From positions 53,110 through 117,109 of the forward strand of contig CAJUPZ010000006.1 in the NCBI GenBank assembly GCA_910588065.1: a stretch of 64,000 bases of DNA. Direction: 5' to 3'. This DNA comes from an uncultured Muribaculaceae bacterium (GTDB lineage Bacteria; Bacteroidota; Bacteroidia; Bacteroidales; Muribaculaceae). The notes beneath the pieces were generated by a model. It made no database searches and was not told where the DNA came from. It saw only the letters and a list, made by a program, of their open reading frames with translations. Each line of letters begins with the position of its first letter. The stretch's first letter is position 1. This document shows, one piece after another, positions 17,520-27,111 of the stretch. Both the position numbers and the translations under genes were made by a program.

Positions 17520-19088
17520 ATGGCTACCAAATTGTCAGGCGCCCCGACTTCGAAAGTCAAGTCAGCCGCCAAGCTGGGTGTTTTCACCCTGATGATTATG
17601 AACATCGTCGCCGTAGTGTCGCTGCGCGGTCTACCGGCCGAAGCGGAATACGGCATGAGTTCGGCATTCTACTATCTTTTCGCCGCACTGGTGTTTCTTA
17701 TCCCGGTGTCGCTCGTTGCGGCTGAGCTCGCCGCCATGTTTCCCTTCCAGCAGGGCGGTATGTTCAGGTGGATAGGCGAGGCATTCGGCACGCGCCTCGG
17801 CTTCCTGGGTATATGGCTCCAATGGGTTGAGAGCACAATATGGTTTCCTACCGTGCTCACCTTCGGAGCGGTATCTCTTGCCTTCATAGGCATGGATCAT
17901 GTTGCCGACTCCCATCTCGCCGCCAACAAATACTACACCATAGCTGTTGTGCTCGGCATCTACTGGCTGGCCACTCTCATATCAATGAAGGGGCTCGGCT
18001 GGGTAGGCAAGGTGTCTAAGATAGGCGGTATGGTGGGCACCATCATACCGGCCTGTGTGCTTGTTGTTTTCGGTGTGATATTCCTTTGTATGGGCGGACA
18101 TTCGGAGATGAATTTCAACAGCAGCTTCTTTCCCGACCTCACAAACTTCGACAATATAGTGCTCGCCGCCTCCATATTCCTCTTTTATGCAGGCATGGAG
18201 ATGAGCGGTGTTCATGTGCGAGAGATTTCCAACCCTGCCAGAAATTATCCTAAAGCTGTGTTTGGCGGCGCGCTCGCCACAGTGCTTATCTTTGTGCTCG
18301 GCACCTACGCCCTCGGCGTAATCATCCCCGCAAAGGATATCAACCTCGTGCAGAGCCTCCTCGTGGGGTTTGACAACTACTGCAAGGCGTTTCATATCGA
18401 GTGGTTCACTCCTGTCATTGCCATAGCTCTTGCTTTCGGAGTGCTGGCAGGTGTGCTCACATGGGTTGCCGGTCCTTCAAAAGGCGTGTTTGCTGTTGGC
18501 AAAGCCGGGTATCTGCCCCCGTTTTTCCAGAAATCAAACAAGAACGGCGTTCAGAAAAACATCCTCCTCATTCAGGGTGGCGCCGTGACCCTTCTATCAC
18601 TTCTCTTTGTGGTGATGCCCTCAGTACAGAGCTTCTATCAGATTCTGTCCCAGCTCACTGTGCTGCTCTACCTCATCGCTTACCTGCTGATGTTTGCAGC
18701 CGCCATCTACCTCCGCTACTCGATGAAAAAAGCAGCCCGTCCGTTCCGCATCGGCTCGAAAGGCAACTGGCTTATGTGGGTAGTAGGCGGCGTGGGTTTT
18801 GCCGGCTCACTCCTCGCCTTCGTGCTCAGCTTCTTCCCCCCGAGCCAGGTAGCGATGGGCAGCACAACGGTGTGGTACTCAGTGCTTTTCGGCGGAGTGG
18901 CTCTGTTTGTGGTACTCCCCTTCATAATCTACGCCTGCCGCAAGCCGTCGTGGGTGGACAAATCATCCAATTTTGTGCCGTTCCACTGGCAGACAGACCC
19001 TGAGTCGCAGAAACTCCTCGCCCAGGCCAAGGCTCAGTATGAGGCTGAAGAAGCGCAGAAAGCATCCGCCGCACAGCAACAGAGCTAA
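17520..19088 (+). CDS. gadC: Glutamate:GABA antiporter
   Basis: A 522-aa APC-superfamily permease with about 12 membrane segments. The N-terminal FTLMIMNIVAVVSLRGLP and the motif PFQQGGMFRWIGEAFG fit the glutamate:GABA exchanger branch. The cytoplasmic C-terminus is soluble (about residues 475-522), comparable to the C-plug of GadC. It exchanges external glutamate (or glutamine) for internal GABA at the inner membrane. It is the last gene of the gad cluster, 83 nt after glsA, and is closed by a strong terminator. The assignment rests on the family plus context with gadB. Confidence 0.92.
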   Translation: MATKLSGAPTSKVKSAAKLGVFTLMIMNIVAVVSLRGLPAEAEYGMSSAFYYLFAALVFLIPVSLVAAELAAMFPFQQGGMFRWIGEAFGTRLGFLGIWLQWVESTIWFPTVLTFGAVSLAFIGMDHVADSHLAANKYYTIAVVLGIYWLATLISMKGLGWVGKVSKIGGMVGTIIPACVLVVFGVIFLCMGGHSEMNFNSSFFPDLTNFDNIVLAASIFLFYAGMEMSGVHVREISNPARNYPKAVFGGALATVLIFVLGTYALGVIIPAKDINLVQSLLVGFDNYCKAFHIEWFTPVIAIALAFGVLAGVLTWVAGPSKGVFAVGKAGYLPPFFQKSNKNGVQKNILLIQGGAVTLLSLLFVVMPSVQSFYQILSQLTVLLYLIAYLLMFAAAIYLRYSMKKAARPFRIGSKGNWLMWVVGGVGFAGSLLAFVLSFFPPSQVAMGSTTVWYSVLFGGVALFVVLPFIIYACRKPSWVDKSSNFVPFHWQTDPESQKLLAQAKAQYEAEEAQKASAAQQQS

Positions 19089-19120
19089 CCGATTATCCTC
19101 CAACCACATACCCTTACACC

Positions 19121-19153
19121 AGCCACCGGCTCCACTGCCGGTGGCTCTTTTTT
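19121..19153 (+). terminator. Rho-independent terminator after gadC
   Basis: AGCCACCGGC (19121-19130) pairs perfectly with GCCGGTGGCT (19137-19146) around loop TCCACT, followed by CT6. Confidence 0.95.
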
Positions 19154-19185
19154 ATTGCCGGCAATTCTTATCAGCAGGTAAAAAT

Positions 19186-19217
19186 TTTGTGATTAAAAGC
19201 TATTTTTCTTAACTTTG
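19186..19217 (+). promoter_or_regulatory. Promoter of relA/spoT
   Basis: TTTG (19186-19189), exactly 20 nt, then TAACTTTG (19210-19217): a near-perfect Bacteroidetes promoter, about 50 nt before the start codon. Confidence 0.85.
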
Positions 19218-19266
19218 TGACTATAATGGCCGAGTCGGCTGAAGACTTTAACCAAGCCATCTTATC

Positions 19267-21516
19267 ATGGACAAACAAGCTTATAATCTCACCCCCGAGC
19301 AAGAGGAACGTCTGATTGAATCTGAATTTCAGGATGTGCTGAACGGATACCTTAAAAGCAATCACCGCAAAAAGGTTGAAATCATAGAAAAGGCGTTTCG
19401 CTTTGCCAAGAAAGCGCACGGCGGCATACGCCGCCGCAGCGGTGAGCCATACATACTCCACCCCATAGCGGTAGCCAAGATAGCGAGTCAGGAGATAGGC
19501 CTCGGCTCAACATCCATCTGCGCCGCGTTGCTTCACGATGTTGTTGAGGACACTGACTACACCGTCGAGGATATCGAAAGCCAGTTTGGCAAAAAGATAG
19601 CCCAGCTTGTAAGCGGCCTCACCAAAATATCAGGAGGCATATTCGGCGACCAGGCATCGGCCCAGGCCGAGAACTTCCGCAAGCTGCTGCTAACCATGAG
19701 CGAAGACATTCGCGTGGTGCTCATAAAGATGGCCGACCGACTGCACAATATGCGCACACTCGGCAGCATGGCTCCCAACAAGCAGTACAAGATTGCCGGT
19801 GAAACCCTTTACATATACGCGCCTCTTGCCCATCGCCTCGGACTCTTCGAGATAAAGACTGAGCTTGAGGACCTCAGTTTCAAGTACGAGCATCCGCAGA
19901 GCTATGCCCGCATTGCCGCGCTGATAAAGGAATCCGAAGCACGCCGTTCGGCTGTGTACAACGATTTTTCCGCCCCCATCAAGGAGCGTCTCGACACAAT
20001 GGGACTCAAATATGAAGCCCAGTCAAGACTCAAGTCCGTTTACTCGATATGGCGCAAGATGGAAACAAAGCATGTGCCATTCGAGGAGGTGTACGACCTC
20101 TACGCCATGCGCATTATCTTTGACTGCGACGACCAAAGCAAGGAAAAGGAGATATGCTGGAGCATATACAGCGCCATTACAGACCTTTACAGACTCCACC
20201 CGGACCGCACGCGCGACTGGATTTCAGCCCCCAAGGCCAACGGCTACCAGGCTCTGCACCTGACAGTCATGGGACCTGACGGCAACTGGATTGAGGTGCA
20301 GATACGCTCACGAAGGATGGACGAGATCGACGAAAAGGGGTTTGCCGCCCACTGGAAATACAAAATCGGCGAGGGCGACGAGGAGAGCGAGCTCAATGTA
20401 TGGCTGCGCACCATCAAGGATATTCTCGACGACCCGAACCCGAATGCCATAGACTTCCTAGACACTCTGAAGCTCAACCTCTTCGCATCGGAAATTGTGG
20501 TGTTCACTCCGAAAGGTGAGCTGATAACACTCCCTAACCAGTCTACCGTACTCGATGTGGCTTTCGAACTCCACTCCCAGATAGGTACCAAATGTATCGC
20601 CGGTAAGGTAAACCACAAACTCGTGCCCCTGAGCCACAAGCTGCAGAGCGGCGACCAGGTGGAGGTGCTCACATCGCAATCGCAGAAACCTAAAGAGGAA
20701 TGGATGTCGTTTCTCGCCACCGCCAAGGCCCGCACCCGCCTGCGCGCTGCACTGAGAAAGGAGCACCAGCCGACAATTGACAAAGGCCGGCAGATTCTTG
20801 ACAGCTTCCTTGCCGAGAAAGAGGTGGAAGCCACCAATGAAATCATCACAAAGATGGTGGCATTCTATCATGTGCCCAACAGAGAGGCGCTCCTCTACCG
20901 CCTCGGCACCGGCGAGCTAAGCCTCGACGGCTACATAGTGAAAGAATCGCCCAAAACCGAGAAATCGCTTCTTTCCAAGATATTCCGCATTGGCCGCACA
21001 AGCCGCAAAGACTCAGGCGCGGCTGTTACAACCCCGAAAGAGATAAACACAAAGGAAACATACACGCTCAAATGCACCGACAACGAGCGCAACTTTGTTT
21101 TTGCCGACTGCTGCCGACCGATTCCCGGCGATGATGTGATGGGATTTATCAACGACATCGGCCAGGTGGAGGTCCACACACTCACCTGCCCACGCGCGCA
21201 GGTGCTGAAAGCGGCGCACGGCACAAGGATTGTCAGCACCCGTTGGGAAAAGGTGAAGCAGAAATTCATCGCGGAGATTCTGATAGAGGGAATCGACCGC
21301 CACGGCATCCTTCAGGAGCTCACACAGATGATTTCAAACCACCTCAACATCGATATCCGCTCGCTGCATATCGACACCGACAAAGAGGTGTTCAGATGCA
21401 CCCTCACGGTGCTGGTCAATGACGCCGCGGTAGTGTCAGACCTATGCGCCAAAGTCAAGAAAATAAAAGGTATCACCGCTGCCGCCCGTGTTGGCGACGA
21501 AACCGATGCCGACTGA
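19267..21516 (+). CDS. Bifunctional (p)ppGpp synthetase/hydrolase
   Basis: A 749-aa long RelA/SpoT homologue. The N-terminal HD hydrolase has HDVVED (His90-Asp95) and looks intact. The synthetase domain has SRLKSVYSIWRKM, YAMRIIF and GYQALHLTV followed by VEVQIR-like residues. TGS (about 400-460), a zinc-finger/helical region (CADCCRP-like: FADCCRPIPGDDVMGF) and a C-terminal ACT domain follow. It should both make and degrade the alarmone in the cytoplasm or on ribosomes. The next gene, a 7TM-HD phosphodiesterase, begins 22 nt downstream, which suggests co-transcription. Bacteroidales often carry two such proteins, so rel versus spoT is left open. Confidence 0.95.
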   Translation: MDKQAYNLTPEQEERLIESEFQDVLNGYLKSNHRKKVEIIEKAFRFAKKAHGGIRRRSGEPYILHPIAVAKIASQEIGLGSTSICAALLHDVVEDTDYTVEDIESQFGKKIAQLVSGLTKISGGIFGDQASAQAENFRKLLLTMSEDIRVVLIKMADRLHNMRTLGSMAPNKQYKIAGETLYIYAPLAHRLGLFEIKTELEDLSFKYEHPQSYARIAALIKESEARRSAVYNDFSAPIKERLDTMGLKYEAQSRLKSVYSIWRKMETKHVPFEEVYDLYAMRIIFDCDDQSKEKEICWSIYSAITDLYRLHPDRTRDWISAPKANGYQALHLTVMGPDGNWIEVQIRSRRMDEIDEKGFAAHWKYKIGEGDEESELNVWLRTIKDILDDPNPNAIDFLDTLKLNLFASEIVVFTPKGELITLPNQSTVLDVAFELHSQIGTKCIAGKVNHKLVPLSHKLQSGDQVEVLTSQSQKPKEEWMSFLATAKARTRLRAALRKEHQPTIDKGRQILDSFLAEKEVEATNEIITKMVAFYHVPNREALLYRLGTGELSLDGYIVKESPKTEKSLLSKIFRIGRTSRKDSGAAVTTPKEINTKETYTLKCTDNERNFVFADCCRPIPGDDVMGFINDIGQVEVHTLTCPRAQVLKAAHGTRIVSTRWEKVKQKFIAEILIEGIDRHGILQELTQMISNHLNIDIRSLHIDTDKEVFRCTLTVLVNDAAVVSDLCAKVKKIKGITAAARVGDETDAD

Positions 21517-21538
21517 CAGCAAAATGTAATTCACTGCA

Positions 21539-23614
21539 ATGAAGATTACCGATACAGCATACATCAGGTGGATTATTTTCACCGTCGCGACCATTCTTAT
21601 TGTATATTTTCTGCCTCGCAAGAACGGCAGGGAATTTTCATACGAGACAAACCGCCCCTGGGCCTACTCGCTCCTCACAGCTCCGTTTGACATTCCGGTG
21701 TATCTCGACTCCATACGCGCAGCCCAGGTGCGCGACAGCCTTGAGCAACGCTTCGAGCCGGTGTATTTCCGCGACAACAACATCGAAAAAACAGCTTTGT
21801 CACAGTTTGCCGCACTTCTGAACACCTCACAGAATCTGGAACTGTCACCGCTGGAGCGAAACAACCTGCTCGCCATGGTGCGCAAGGTTTACGAGACAGG
21901 CATCGTGGAGGCCGGCACATATTCCGACATCTCATCCGGTAAGCTACCGAGCATAAGGGTGATTCACGACAATGTTGCCCTGAGCATACCGACTTCAAAA
22001 TACCGGTCGGCGCGCAAAGCCTACGCCCATATCGACAGCATGCTGCACGACAGACGCTACACCCATGCCCTCAGCGCTTGCGGCCTGGCAGAGATGCTGG
22101 TGCCCAACGTGCTCCTCGACTCCGCCGAGACACGCCGCCTGCACAATGAGCTGATGCAGCGAGCCATGGCGCCGGTGGGTGTGATCCAGCAGGGAGAACG
22201 AATCATTGACAGGGGCGACATTGTCACTCCGCAACTGTTCACCATACTTCGTACATACGAAGATATATCCTCCAAGCGGGGAGGTGGGAAATCGGGTGAG
22301 TTCTACTATCCCATCGCCGGGCAGTGCCTCTATGTAATCCTGCTGCTCGCCGCCCTATACGGCTACCTCTACTTCTTCAGGCCCGACTACTACAACTCCC
22401 GCCGGATACTCGTGATGATAATGCTGGTGATAACAGCGCTGGTGCTGTTTGCCTTCGGCATGTCAAGGGTATTTATCTCAGGCATATACCTTGTGCCGTT
22501 CGCAATATTGCCCGTGGTGTTCGTGATATTCCTCGATACCCGCACCGCCCTCTTTGCCCACATAATAACTGTGTTGCTCACCACCCTGACATCCTCATTC
22601 CCGCTCGAATTCGTATTCCTGCAATTCCTTGCCGGAGTCGCGGCCATCGACAGCCTCAAAGAGCTGACACGCCGCTCACAGCTTATACGCACGGCGGTGG
22701 TGGTGTTCTGCACATACGCAGTGGCGTATGTGGCGGTGGAACTGCTCCACACCGGCAACATCGAGAAGCTGTCGCTGAGAATGTTCGGTTTTCTGGGCAT
22801 AAACTCCGTCTTTGTATCGTTTGCATACGTGGTGATTTTCCTTATTGAAAAGATGTTCGGGTTCATATCAAAGGTCACTCTCGTGGAGCTCTCCGACATC
22901 AACAACCCGGTGCTCAGGGAGCTGTCAGAGGAGTGTCCGGGCACATTCCAGCACTCCATGGCTGTGAGCAACCTCGCCTCAGCCGCCGCCCACCGCCTCG
23001 GGGCAAATGTGCAGCTTGTCAGAGCCGGCGCGCTGTACCATGACATCGGCAAAATCGACAACCCCGCTTTCTTTACCGAAAACCAGCATGGTGTCAATCC
23101 TCATGACGCTCTCGACCCTGTGCAGAGCGCAAGGATTGTGATAGGCCATGTGACCGACGGACTCAAACGAGCTGAAAAAGCTAAATTGCCCGACAAAATA
23201 CGCGAATTCATCCGCGAGCACCACGGCGCAGGCAAAGCCCGCTATTTCTACAACACATGGTGCAACGCCCACCCCGGCGAAACTCCGGATGAGGCCGCAT
23301 TCACATACCCCGGCCCCAATCCGGCCTCAAAGGAAACATCCATCCTCATGATGGCCGATGCGGTGGAAGCCGCATCGCGGAGCCTGCCGGATCACACCCC
23401 GGAGTCGATAGCCGCTCTGGTCAACAAAATTATAGACAGTCAGGTGAACGATGGTCTGCACGACAACTCTCCCCTCTCTTTCAGAGATGTAAAGATTATA
23501 AAGGAGATATTCACCGCGCGCCTGCGCACCATGTTCCACTCACGTATATCCTACCCCGAAATAGTAAAACCGGCCACCCCGGAAACAACCGCTCAAAAAA
23601 GCGAACAGCAATGA
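21539..23614 (+). CDS. 7TM-HD domain phosphodiesterase (PgpH-like)
   Basis: A 691-aa membrane protein. One membrane helix near the N-terminus (about 10-28) is followed by an extracytoplasmic 7TMR-HDED-like domain (to about 240). A block of about seven membrane helices comes next (about 258-445). The C-terminal cytoplasmic HD domain has YHDIGK (His501, Asp502), REHHGAG and a later MMADAVEAASR. This architecture is that of PgpH, which hydrolyses cyclic di-AMP; that substrate is inferred from the family, not seen. It overlaps the DUF4919 gene by 4 nt (ATGA) and lies just after relA/spoT, so alarmone and cyclic-dinucleotide turnover may be coordinated. Confidence 0.88.
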   Translation: MKITDTAYIRWIIFTVATILIVYFLPRKNGREFSYETNRPWAYSLLTAPFDIPVYLDSIRAAQVRDSLEQRFEPVYFRDNNIEKTALSQFAALLNTSQNLELSPLERNNLLAMVRKVYETGIVEAGTYSDISSGKLPSIRVIHDNVALSIPTSKYRSARKAYAHIDSMLHDRRYTHALSACGLAEMLVPNVLLDSAETRRLHNELMQRAMAPVGVIQQGERIIDRGDIVTPQLFTILRTYEDISSKRGGGKSGEFYYPIAGQCLYVILLLAALYGYLYFFRPDYYNSRRILVMIMLVITALVLFAFGMSRVFISGIYLVPFAILPVVFVIFLDTRTALFAHIITVLLTTLTSSFPLEFVFLQFLAGVAAIDSLKELTRRSQLIRTAVVVFCTYAVAYVAVELLHTGNIEKLSLRMFGFLGINSVFVSFAYVVIFLIEKMFGFISKVTLVELSDINNPVLRELSEECPGTFQHSMAVSNLASAAAHRLGANVQLVRAGALYHDIGKIDNPAFFTENQHGVNPHDALDPVQSARIVIGHVTDGLKRAEKAKLPDKIREFIREHHGAGKARYFYNTWCNAHPGETPDEAAFTYPGPNPASKETSILMMADAVEAASRSLPDHTPESIAALVNKIIDSQVNDGLHDNSPLSFRDVKIIKEIFTARLRTMFHSRISYPEIVKPATPETTAQKSEQQ

Positions 23615-24315
23615 AGCTATACACATTTATCATCACAATCCTGCTCGCGCTCCCGCTTTCGGCACAGAGCATGAAGCAGCAATTCACCGTCGAGAAGCCG
23701 GACCTTGAAGCCATCAAGGCCGCCACATACGACCGCACCTCGCCGTACTACTACCCCAGGCTCATGGAGGAATATCAGCGTAATGACACCCTGATGAAAC
23801 TCGACAAGTTCAGACACCTGTACTTCGGCTATATGTTTCAGGAAGATTACAATCCATATCGCCCGAAATCGGTGAAAGGCGCCGTGCCGGACCCGGCGGA
23901 GAACCCGGAACTGACACGCGCGGAGTGCGACTCAGTGATTTCACTCTGCGACAGAGCGCTCGCCGACAACCCTTTCGACCTGCAGAGCATGATGCGTATA
24001 ATCTCAGCCCTGAGGCTGAAAGGGAAAACAAACCTCGCCAACATCTGGCAATACAAGCTTGACTATATCCTTATGGCAATAGCATCCTCAGGCACCGGAT
24101 TTGACGAGGAAAATGCCTGGTATGTCGTTGAGCCCCAGCATGAGTATGTGCTTCTGAGCGTGCTCGGCCTCAGAGCCGAGAATCACCTCTTCTACACACC
24201 GTACTATGAATATATTAAGGTGAACATACCCAACGACACCGGCGCCGAAGGCTACTACTTCAACATCAAGACCATTCTTGAGGAGTACTACCGGAAATAT
24301 CCCGAGGAACAATGA
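23611..24315 (+). CDS. DUF4919 domain secreted protein
   Basis: A 234-aa protein with a clear signal peptide (MKLYTFIITILLALPLSAQS, cleavage near 19-20) and a soluble, aromatic-rich domain with YYYPRLMEEYQRNDTLM and YGYMFQ-like sequence. This matches the DUF4919 family, seen almost only in Bacteroidetes; its function is unknown. It is probably periplasmic. It overlaps the phosphodiesterase gene upstream by 4 nt and the methyltransferase gene downstream by 4 nt, so translation is coupled on both sides. Confidence 0.75.
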   Translation: MKLYTFIITILLALPLSAQSMKQQFTVEKPDLEAIKAATYDRTSPYYYPRLMEEYQRNDTLMKLDKFRHLYFGYMFQEDYNPYRPKSVKGAVPDPAENPELTRAECDSVISLCDRALADNPFDLQSMMRIISALRLKGKTNLANIWQYKLDYILMAIASSGTGFDEENAWYVVEPQHEYVLLSVLGLRAENHLFYTPYYEYIKVNIPNDTGAEGYYFNIKTILEEYYRKYPEEQ

Positions 24316-25043
24316 CCATGACAGATAGCACCACACCCACCGGAACAATATACCTGCTGCCGGTTGCCCTGAGCGATAGCGGCGACCTGCGCTGCGTGCT
24401 GCCGGACATCAACTTCACCATTGTCCGCGGTATACGCTTTTTCGTTGTCGAGAATCTCCGCAGTGCCAGACGCTTCCTAAAGAAATGCGACCGGAGCATA
24501 GACATTGACACCCTCACATTCTTTACCCTCAACGAGCATACCAACCCCGCAGAGATACCCGAAATGCTCGCCCCCGCCCTCGCAGGCAATGACATCGGAG
24601 TGATATCCGAAGCCGGATGCCCCGCGGTGGCCGACCCCGGTGCCGACCTTGTTGCAGCCGCGCAGAGCAGAGGCATCCGGGTGATGCCGCTCGTTGGGCC
24701 GTCGAGCATCCTCATGGGGCTGATGGGATCCGGATTCAATGGCCAGAGCTTCGCCTTTGCCGGCTATCTGCCGGTAGACTCCGCCGCCCGCACTGCAACA
24801 CTCAAGGAGATGGAGCGCCGAATCAACCGCGAACGGCAGACTCAGATTTTCATCGAAACACCATACCGCAACAACAGACTTGTGGAGGAGCTGTGCCGCA
24901 CCCTGCCTGACTCAATGCTGCTGTGCATTGCATCAGACATAACCGGTGAGAACCAGAACATCACAACCCTCCCCATAAGCAAGTGGAAAAAAAGAAAATA
25001 CGACTACTCCCATAAACCAACCATATTCCTCCTCTACCGCTGA
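24312..25043 (+). CDS. RsmI-like SAM-dependent methyltransferase (tetrapyrrole methylase fold)
   Basis: A 243-aa cytoplasmic protein. It has the two-domain tetrapyrrole-methylase fold of RsmI (16S rRNA C1402 2'-O-methyltransferase), with GVISEAGCPAVADPG as the loop near the SAM site and PLVGPSSILMGLMGSG downstream. The usual RsmI N-terminal motif is altered to TIYLLPVALSD, and the protein is shorter than RsmI. It may be the Bacteroidetes RsmI-like paralogue rather than RsmI itself. It overlaps DUF4919 by 4 nt and ends 2 nt before the next gene. Confidence 0.82.
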   Translation: MTMTDSTTPTGTIYLLPVALSDSGDLRCVLPDINFTIVRGIRFFVVENLRSARRFLKKCDRSIDIDTLTFFTLNEHTNPAEIPEMLAPALAGNDIGVISEAGCPAVADPGADLVAAAQSRGIRVMPLVGPSSILMGLMGSGFNGQSFAFAGYLPVDSAARTATLKEMERRINRERQTQIFIETPYRNNRLVEELCRTLPDSMLLCIASDITGENQNITTLPISKWKKRKYDYSHKPTIFLLYR

Positions 25044-25045
25044 CA

Positions 25046-26071
25046 ATGGCTAAGAAAAACACAAGGGACACCCTATCGCAGCCGGGACTCTTCGATATAT
25101 TCGATGATATATCACTGTCCCTGGAGCCCCCGCTGCCTATCCACCCTTCCATTGAGGACTTTGTGGTTGAATCGCGCAAAGCCGGGCCCTCTCAGGAACC
25201 ACCCGCCCACACAAACCACCTTGACGAGCCGGTGGCTGTTGACTCGCGCCCAAGGCAGGCCATCCTGTTCAGAAGCTTCGGCAGCGGCAGCTCCGGCAAC
25301 TGCTCGTTCATCGGCGACAGAAGCGGCGGCATACTCATTGATGCGGGAGTGGACGCCAAAACGGTTATCGACGGTCTGAAAGACATGGGTCTGACAATGG
25401 CCGACATACACGGAATATGCCTGACCCATGACCATGGCGACCATGTGAGGTGCGTGTACTCCCTTGTGCGCCGCCACAATCACATCAAGGTGTTCTGCAC
25501 TCCCAAAGCATTCTCCGGCATTATGCGCCGCCACAGTATATCGCGCAGGCTCAAAGACTACCATCAGCCCATTTACAAAGAGTTTCCCTTCAAAATCGGC
25601 CCCTTTGAAATCACAGCTTTCGAGGTGAGCCATGACGGCACCGACAACTCCGGCTTCTTTATCAGCCGGAGCGATATGAGTTTTGCCATAGCAACAGACC
25701 TCGGGTGCATCACCGACCGGGTGGACTTCTATATGCGGCAAGCCAATTTCATTGTCATAGAAAGCAACTATGACGCCGAAATGCTCGCAAACGGCCCATA
25801 CCCCACCTATCTCAAAGCCAGGATTGCCGCCGACAACGGCCATCTTGACAACTCCGATACCGCAAAATACCTTGCCCTGATACGCAGCCCCAAGCTCAAA
25901 AACGTGTTTCTGTGCCACCTCAGCCGCGACAACAACACCCCCTCCACCGCCCTCAACACTGTTGCCGCAGCTCTCGGCATCACCCCCGGCATAGCCCCCG
26001 AACCAGGCGCGCTGCGGCTCGAGGTGCTCCCCCGGTTCGACGCCTCACCTTTATATATATTAAGAAAGTGA
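25046..26071 (+). CDS. MBL-fold metallohydrolase (YycJ/WalJ-like)
   Basis: A 341-aa protein. A poorly conserved N-terminal extension of about 75 residues precedes a metallo-beta-lactamase fold that starts SFGSGSSGNCSFIG, the signature of the YycJ/WalJ subfamily. The zinc motif THDHGDH follows, with later metal ligands in AFEVSHDGTDNSG and ATDLG. In Firmicutes YycJ is linked to the WalRK pathway or is a 5' exonuclease of mismatch repair; which applies here is unknown. It is located in a tight gene run, 2 nt after the methyltransferase and 5 nt before rlmN. Confidence 0.85.
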   Translation: MAKKNTRDTLSQPGLFDIFDDISLSLEPPLPIHPSIEDFVVESRKAGPSQEPPAHTNHLDEPVAVDSRPRQAILFRSFGSGSSGNCSFIGDRSGGILIDAGVDAKTVIDGLKDMGLTMADIHGICLTHDHGDHVRCVYSLVRRHNHIKVFCTPKAFSGIMRRHSISRRLKDYHQPIYKEFPFKIGPFEITAFEVSHDGTDNSGFFISRSDMSFAIATDLGCITDRVDFYMRQANFIVIESNYDAEMLANGPYPTYLKARIAADNGHLDNSDTAKYLALIRSPKLKNVFLCHLSRDNNTPSTALNTVAAALGITPGIAPEPGALRLEVLPRFDASPLYILRK

Positions 26072-26076
26072 ATCCC

Positions 26077-27111
26077 ATGACCGCTACTAAACAACCGCTC
26101 ATAGGCAAAACCCTTGACGAACTCGCTCAGGTTGCCGCCGAATTCTCGCTTCCACGCTTTGCCGCCAAGCAGATGGCGCAATGGCTGTACGACAAACGCG
26201 CCACAGATATTGAGCAGATGACCAACCTGCCTAAAAACGCTAGAGCGCTCATGGCACAGAAATACTGTGTTGGCCGCGAACAGCCGGTTGAATGCCACCG
26301 CTCGGCCGACGGCACAGCCAAGTATATATATAAAGGTGTACCGGGACGCAATGTCGAGGCTGTGATGATTCCCGACAAGGAGAGGGCTACACTCTGCGTC
26401 AGCTGCCAGGCAGGGTGCAGAATGAACTGCGCCTTCTGCATGACGGGGCGCAACGGGTTTGACGGCAACCTCACCGCCGCCGATATCATGAACCAGATCA
26501 TGAGCATCGACGAGAGCACAAGCCTTACAAACATTGTGTTCATGGGCATGGGAGAGCCGACCGACAATCTTGACCAGGTGATGAAAGCCCTTGAGATTCT
26601 CACCGCCCCCTGGGGATTTGCCTGGAGCCCCAAACGCATCACCGTCTCAACCATAGGCAATATTGACGGACTGCGGCGGCTGCTCGACCAAAGCAAGGTG
26701 CATATAGCCATCAGCGTCCACACTCCGTTTGACTCCGAGCGCAGGGCCATCATGCCGGTGCAGAACGCATGGCCGGTGGCCAAGGTAATGGAGCTGCTGC
26801 GCAAATATGACTTCACCGGCCAACGGCGCCTGTCGGTGGAATACACCATGTGGGCCGGCAAAAACGATGACATACGTCACGCCGATGCACTTGCCCGCCT
26901 GCTCGACGGCACAAACGCCCGTGTGAACCTCATACGCTTTCATAAAGTGCCCGGTTTCGACGGCAGCAGCGCCGACAACAAAATCATGACCGCATTCCGC
27001 GACCGCCTCAACTCACTCGGCATCACCGCCACAATCCGGGCATCGCGCGGCGAAGACATCATGGCCGCCTGCGGCATGCTCGCCGGCAAAAACAACAAAT
27101 CCAATGGCTGA
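26077..27111 (+). CDS. rlmN: 23S rRNA (A2503-C2) methyltransferase
   Basis: A 344-aa radical-SAM enzyme that methylates A2503 of 23S rRNA and A37 of some tRNAs. The cluster motif CRMNCAFC places Cys114, Cys118 and Cys121 on the 4Fe-4S. FMGMGEPTDN, VSTIGNI and the C-terminal SRGEDIMAACGML (methylated Cys) are also present. The ORF is open further upstream, but the ATG at 26077, 5 nt after the MBL stop, gives the family N-terminus (LIGKTLDELAQVAAEFSLP). It overlaps yraN by 8 nt. Confidence 0.96.
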   Translation: MTATKQPLIGKTLDELAQVAAEFSLPRFAAKQMAQWLYDKRATDIEQMTNLPKNARALMAQKYCVGREQPVECHRSADGTAKYIYKGVPGRNVEAVMIPDKERATLCVSCQAGCRMNCAFCMTGRNGFDGNLTAADIMNQIMSIDESTSLTNIVFMGMGEPTDNLDQVMKALEILTAPWGFAWSPKRITVSTIGNIDGLRRLLDQSKVHIAISVHTPFDSERRAIMPVQNAWPVAKVMELLRKYDFTGQRRLSVEYTMWAGKNDDIRHADALARLLDGTNARVNLIRFHKVPGFDGSSADNKIMTAFRDRLNSLGITATIRASRGEDIMAACGMLAGKNNKSNG

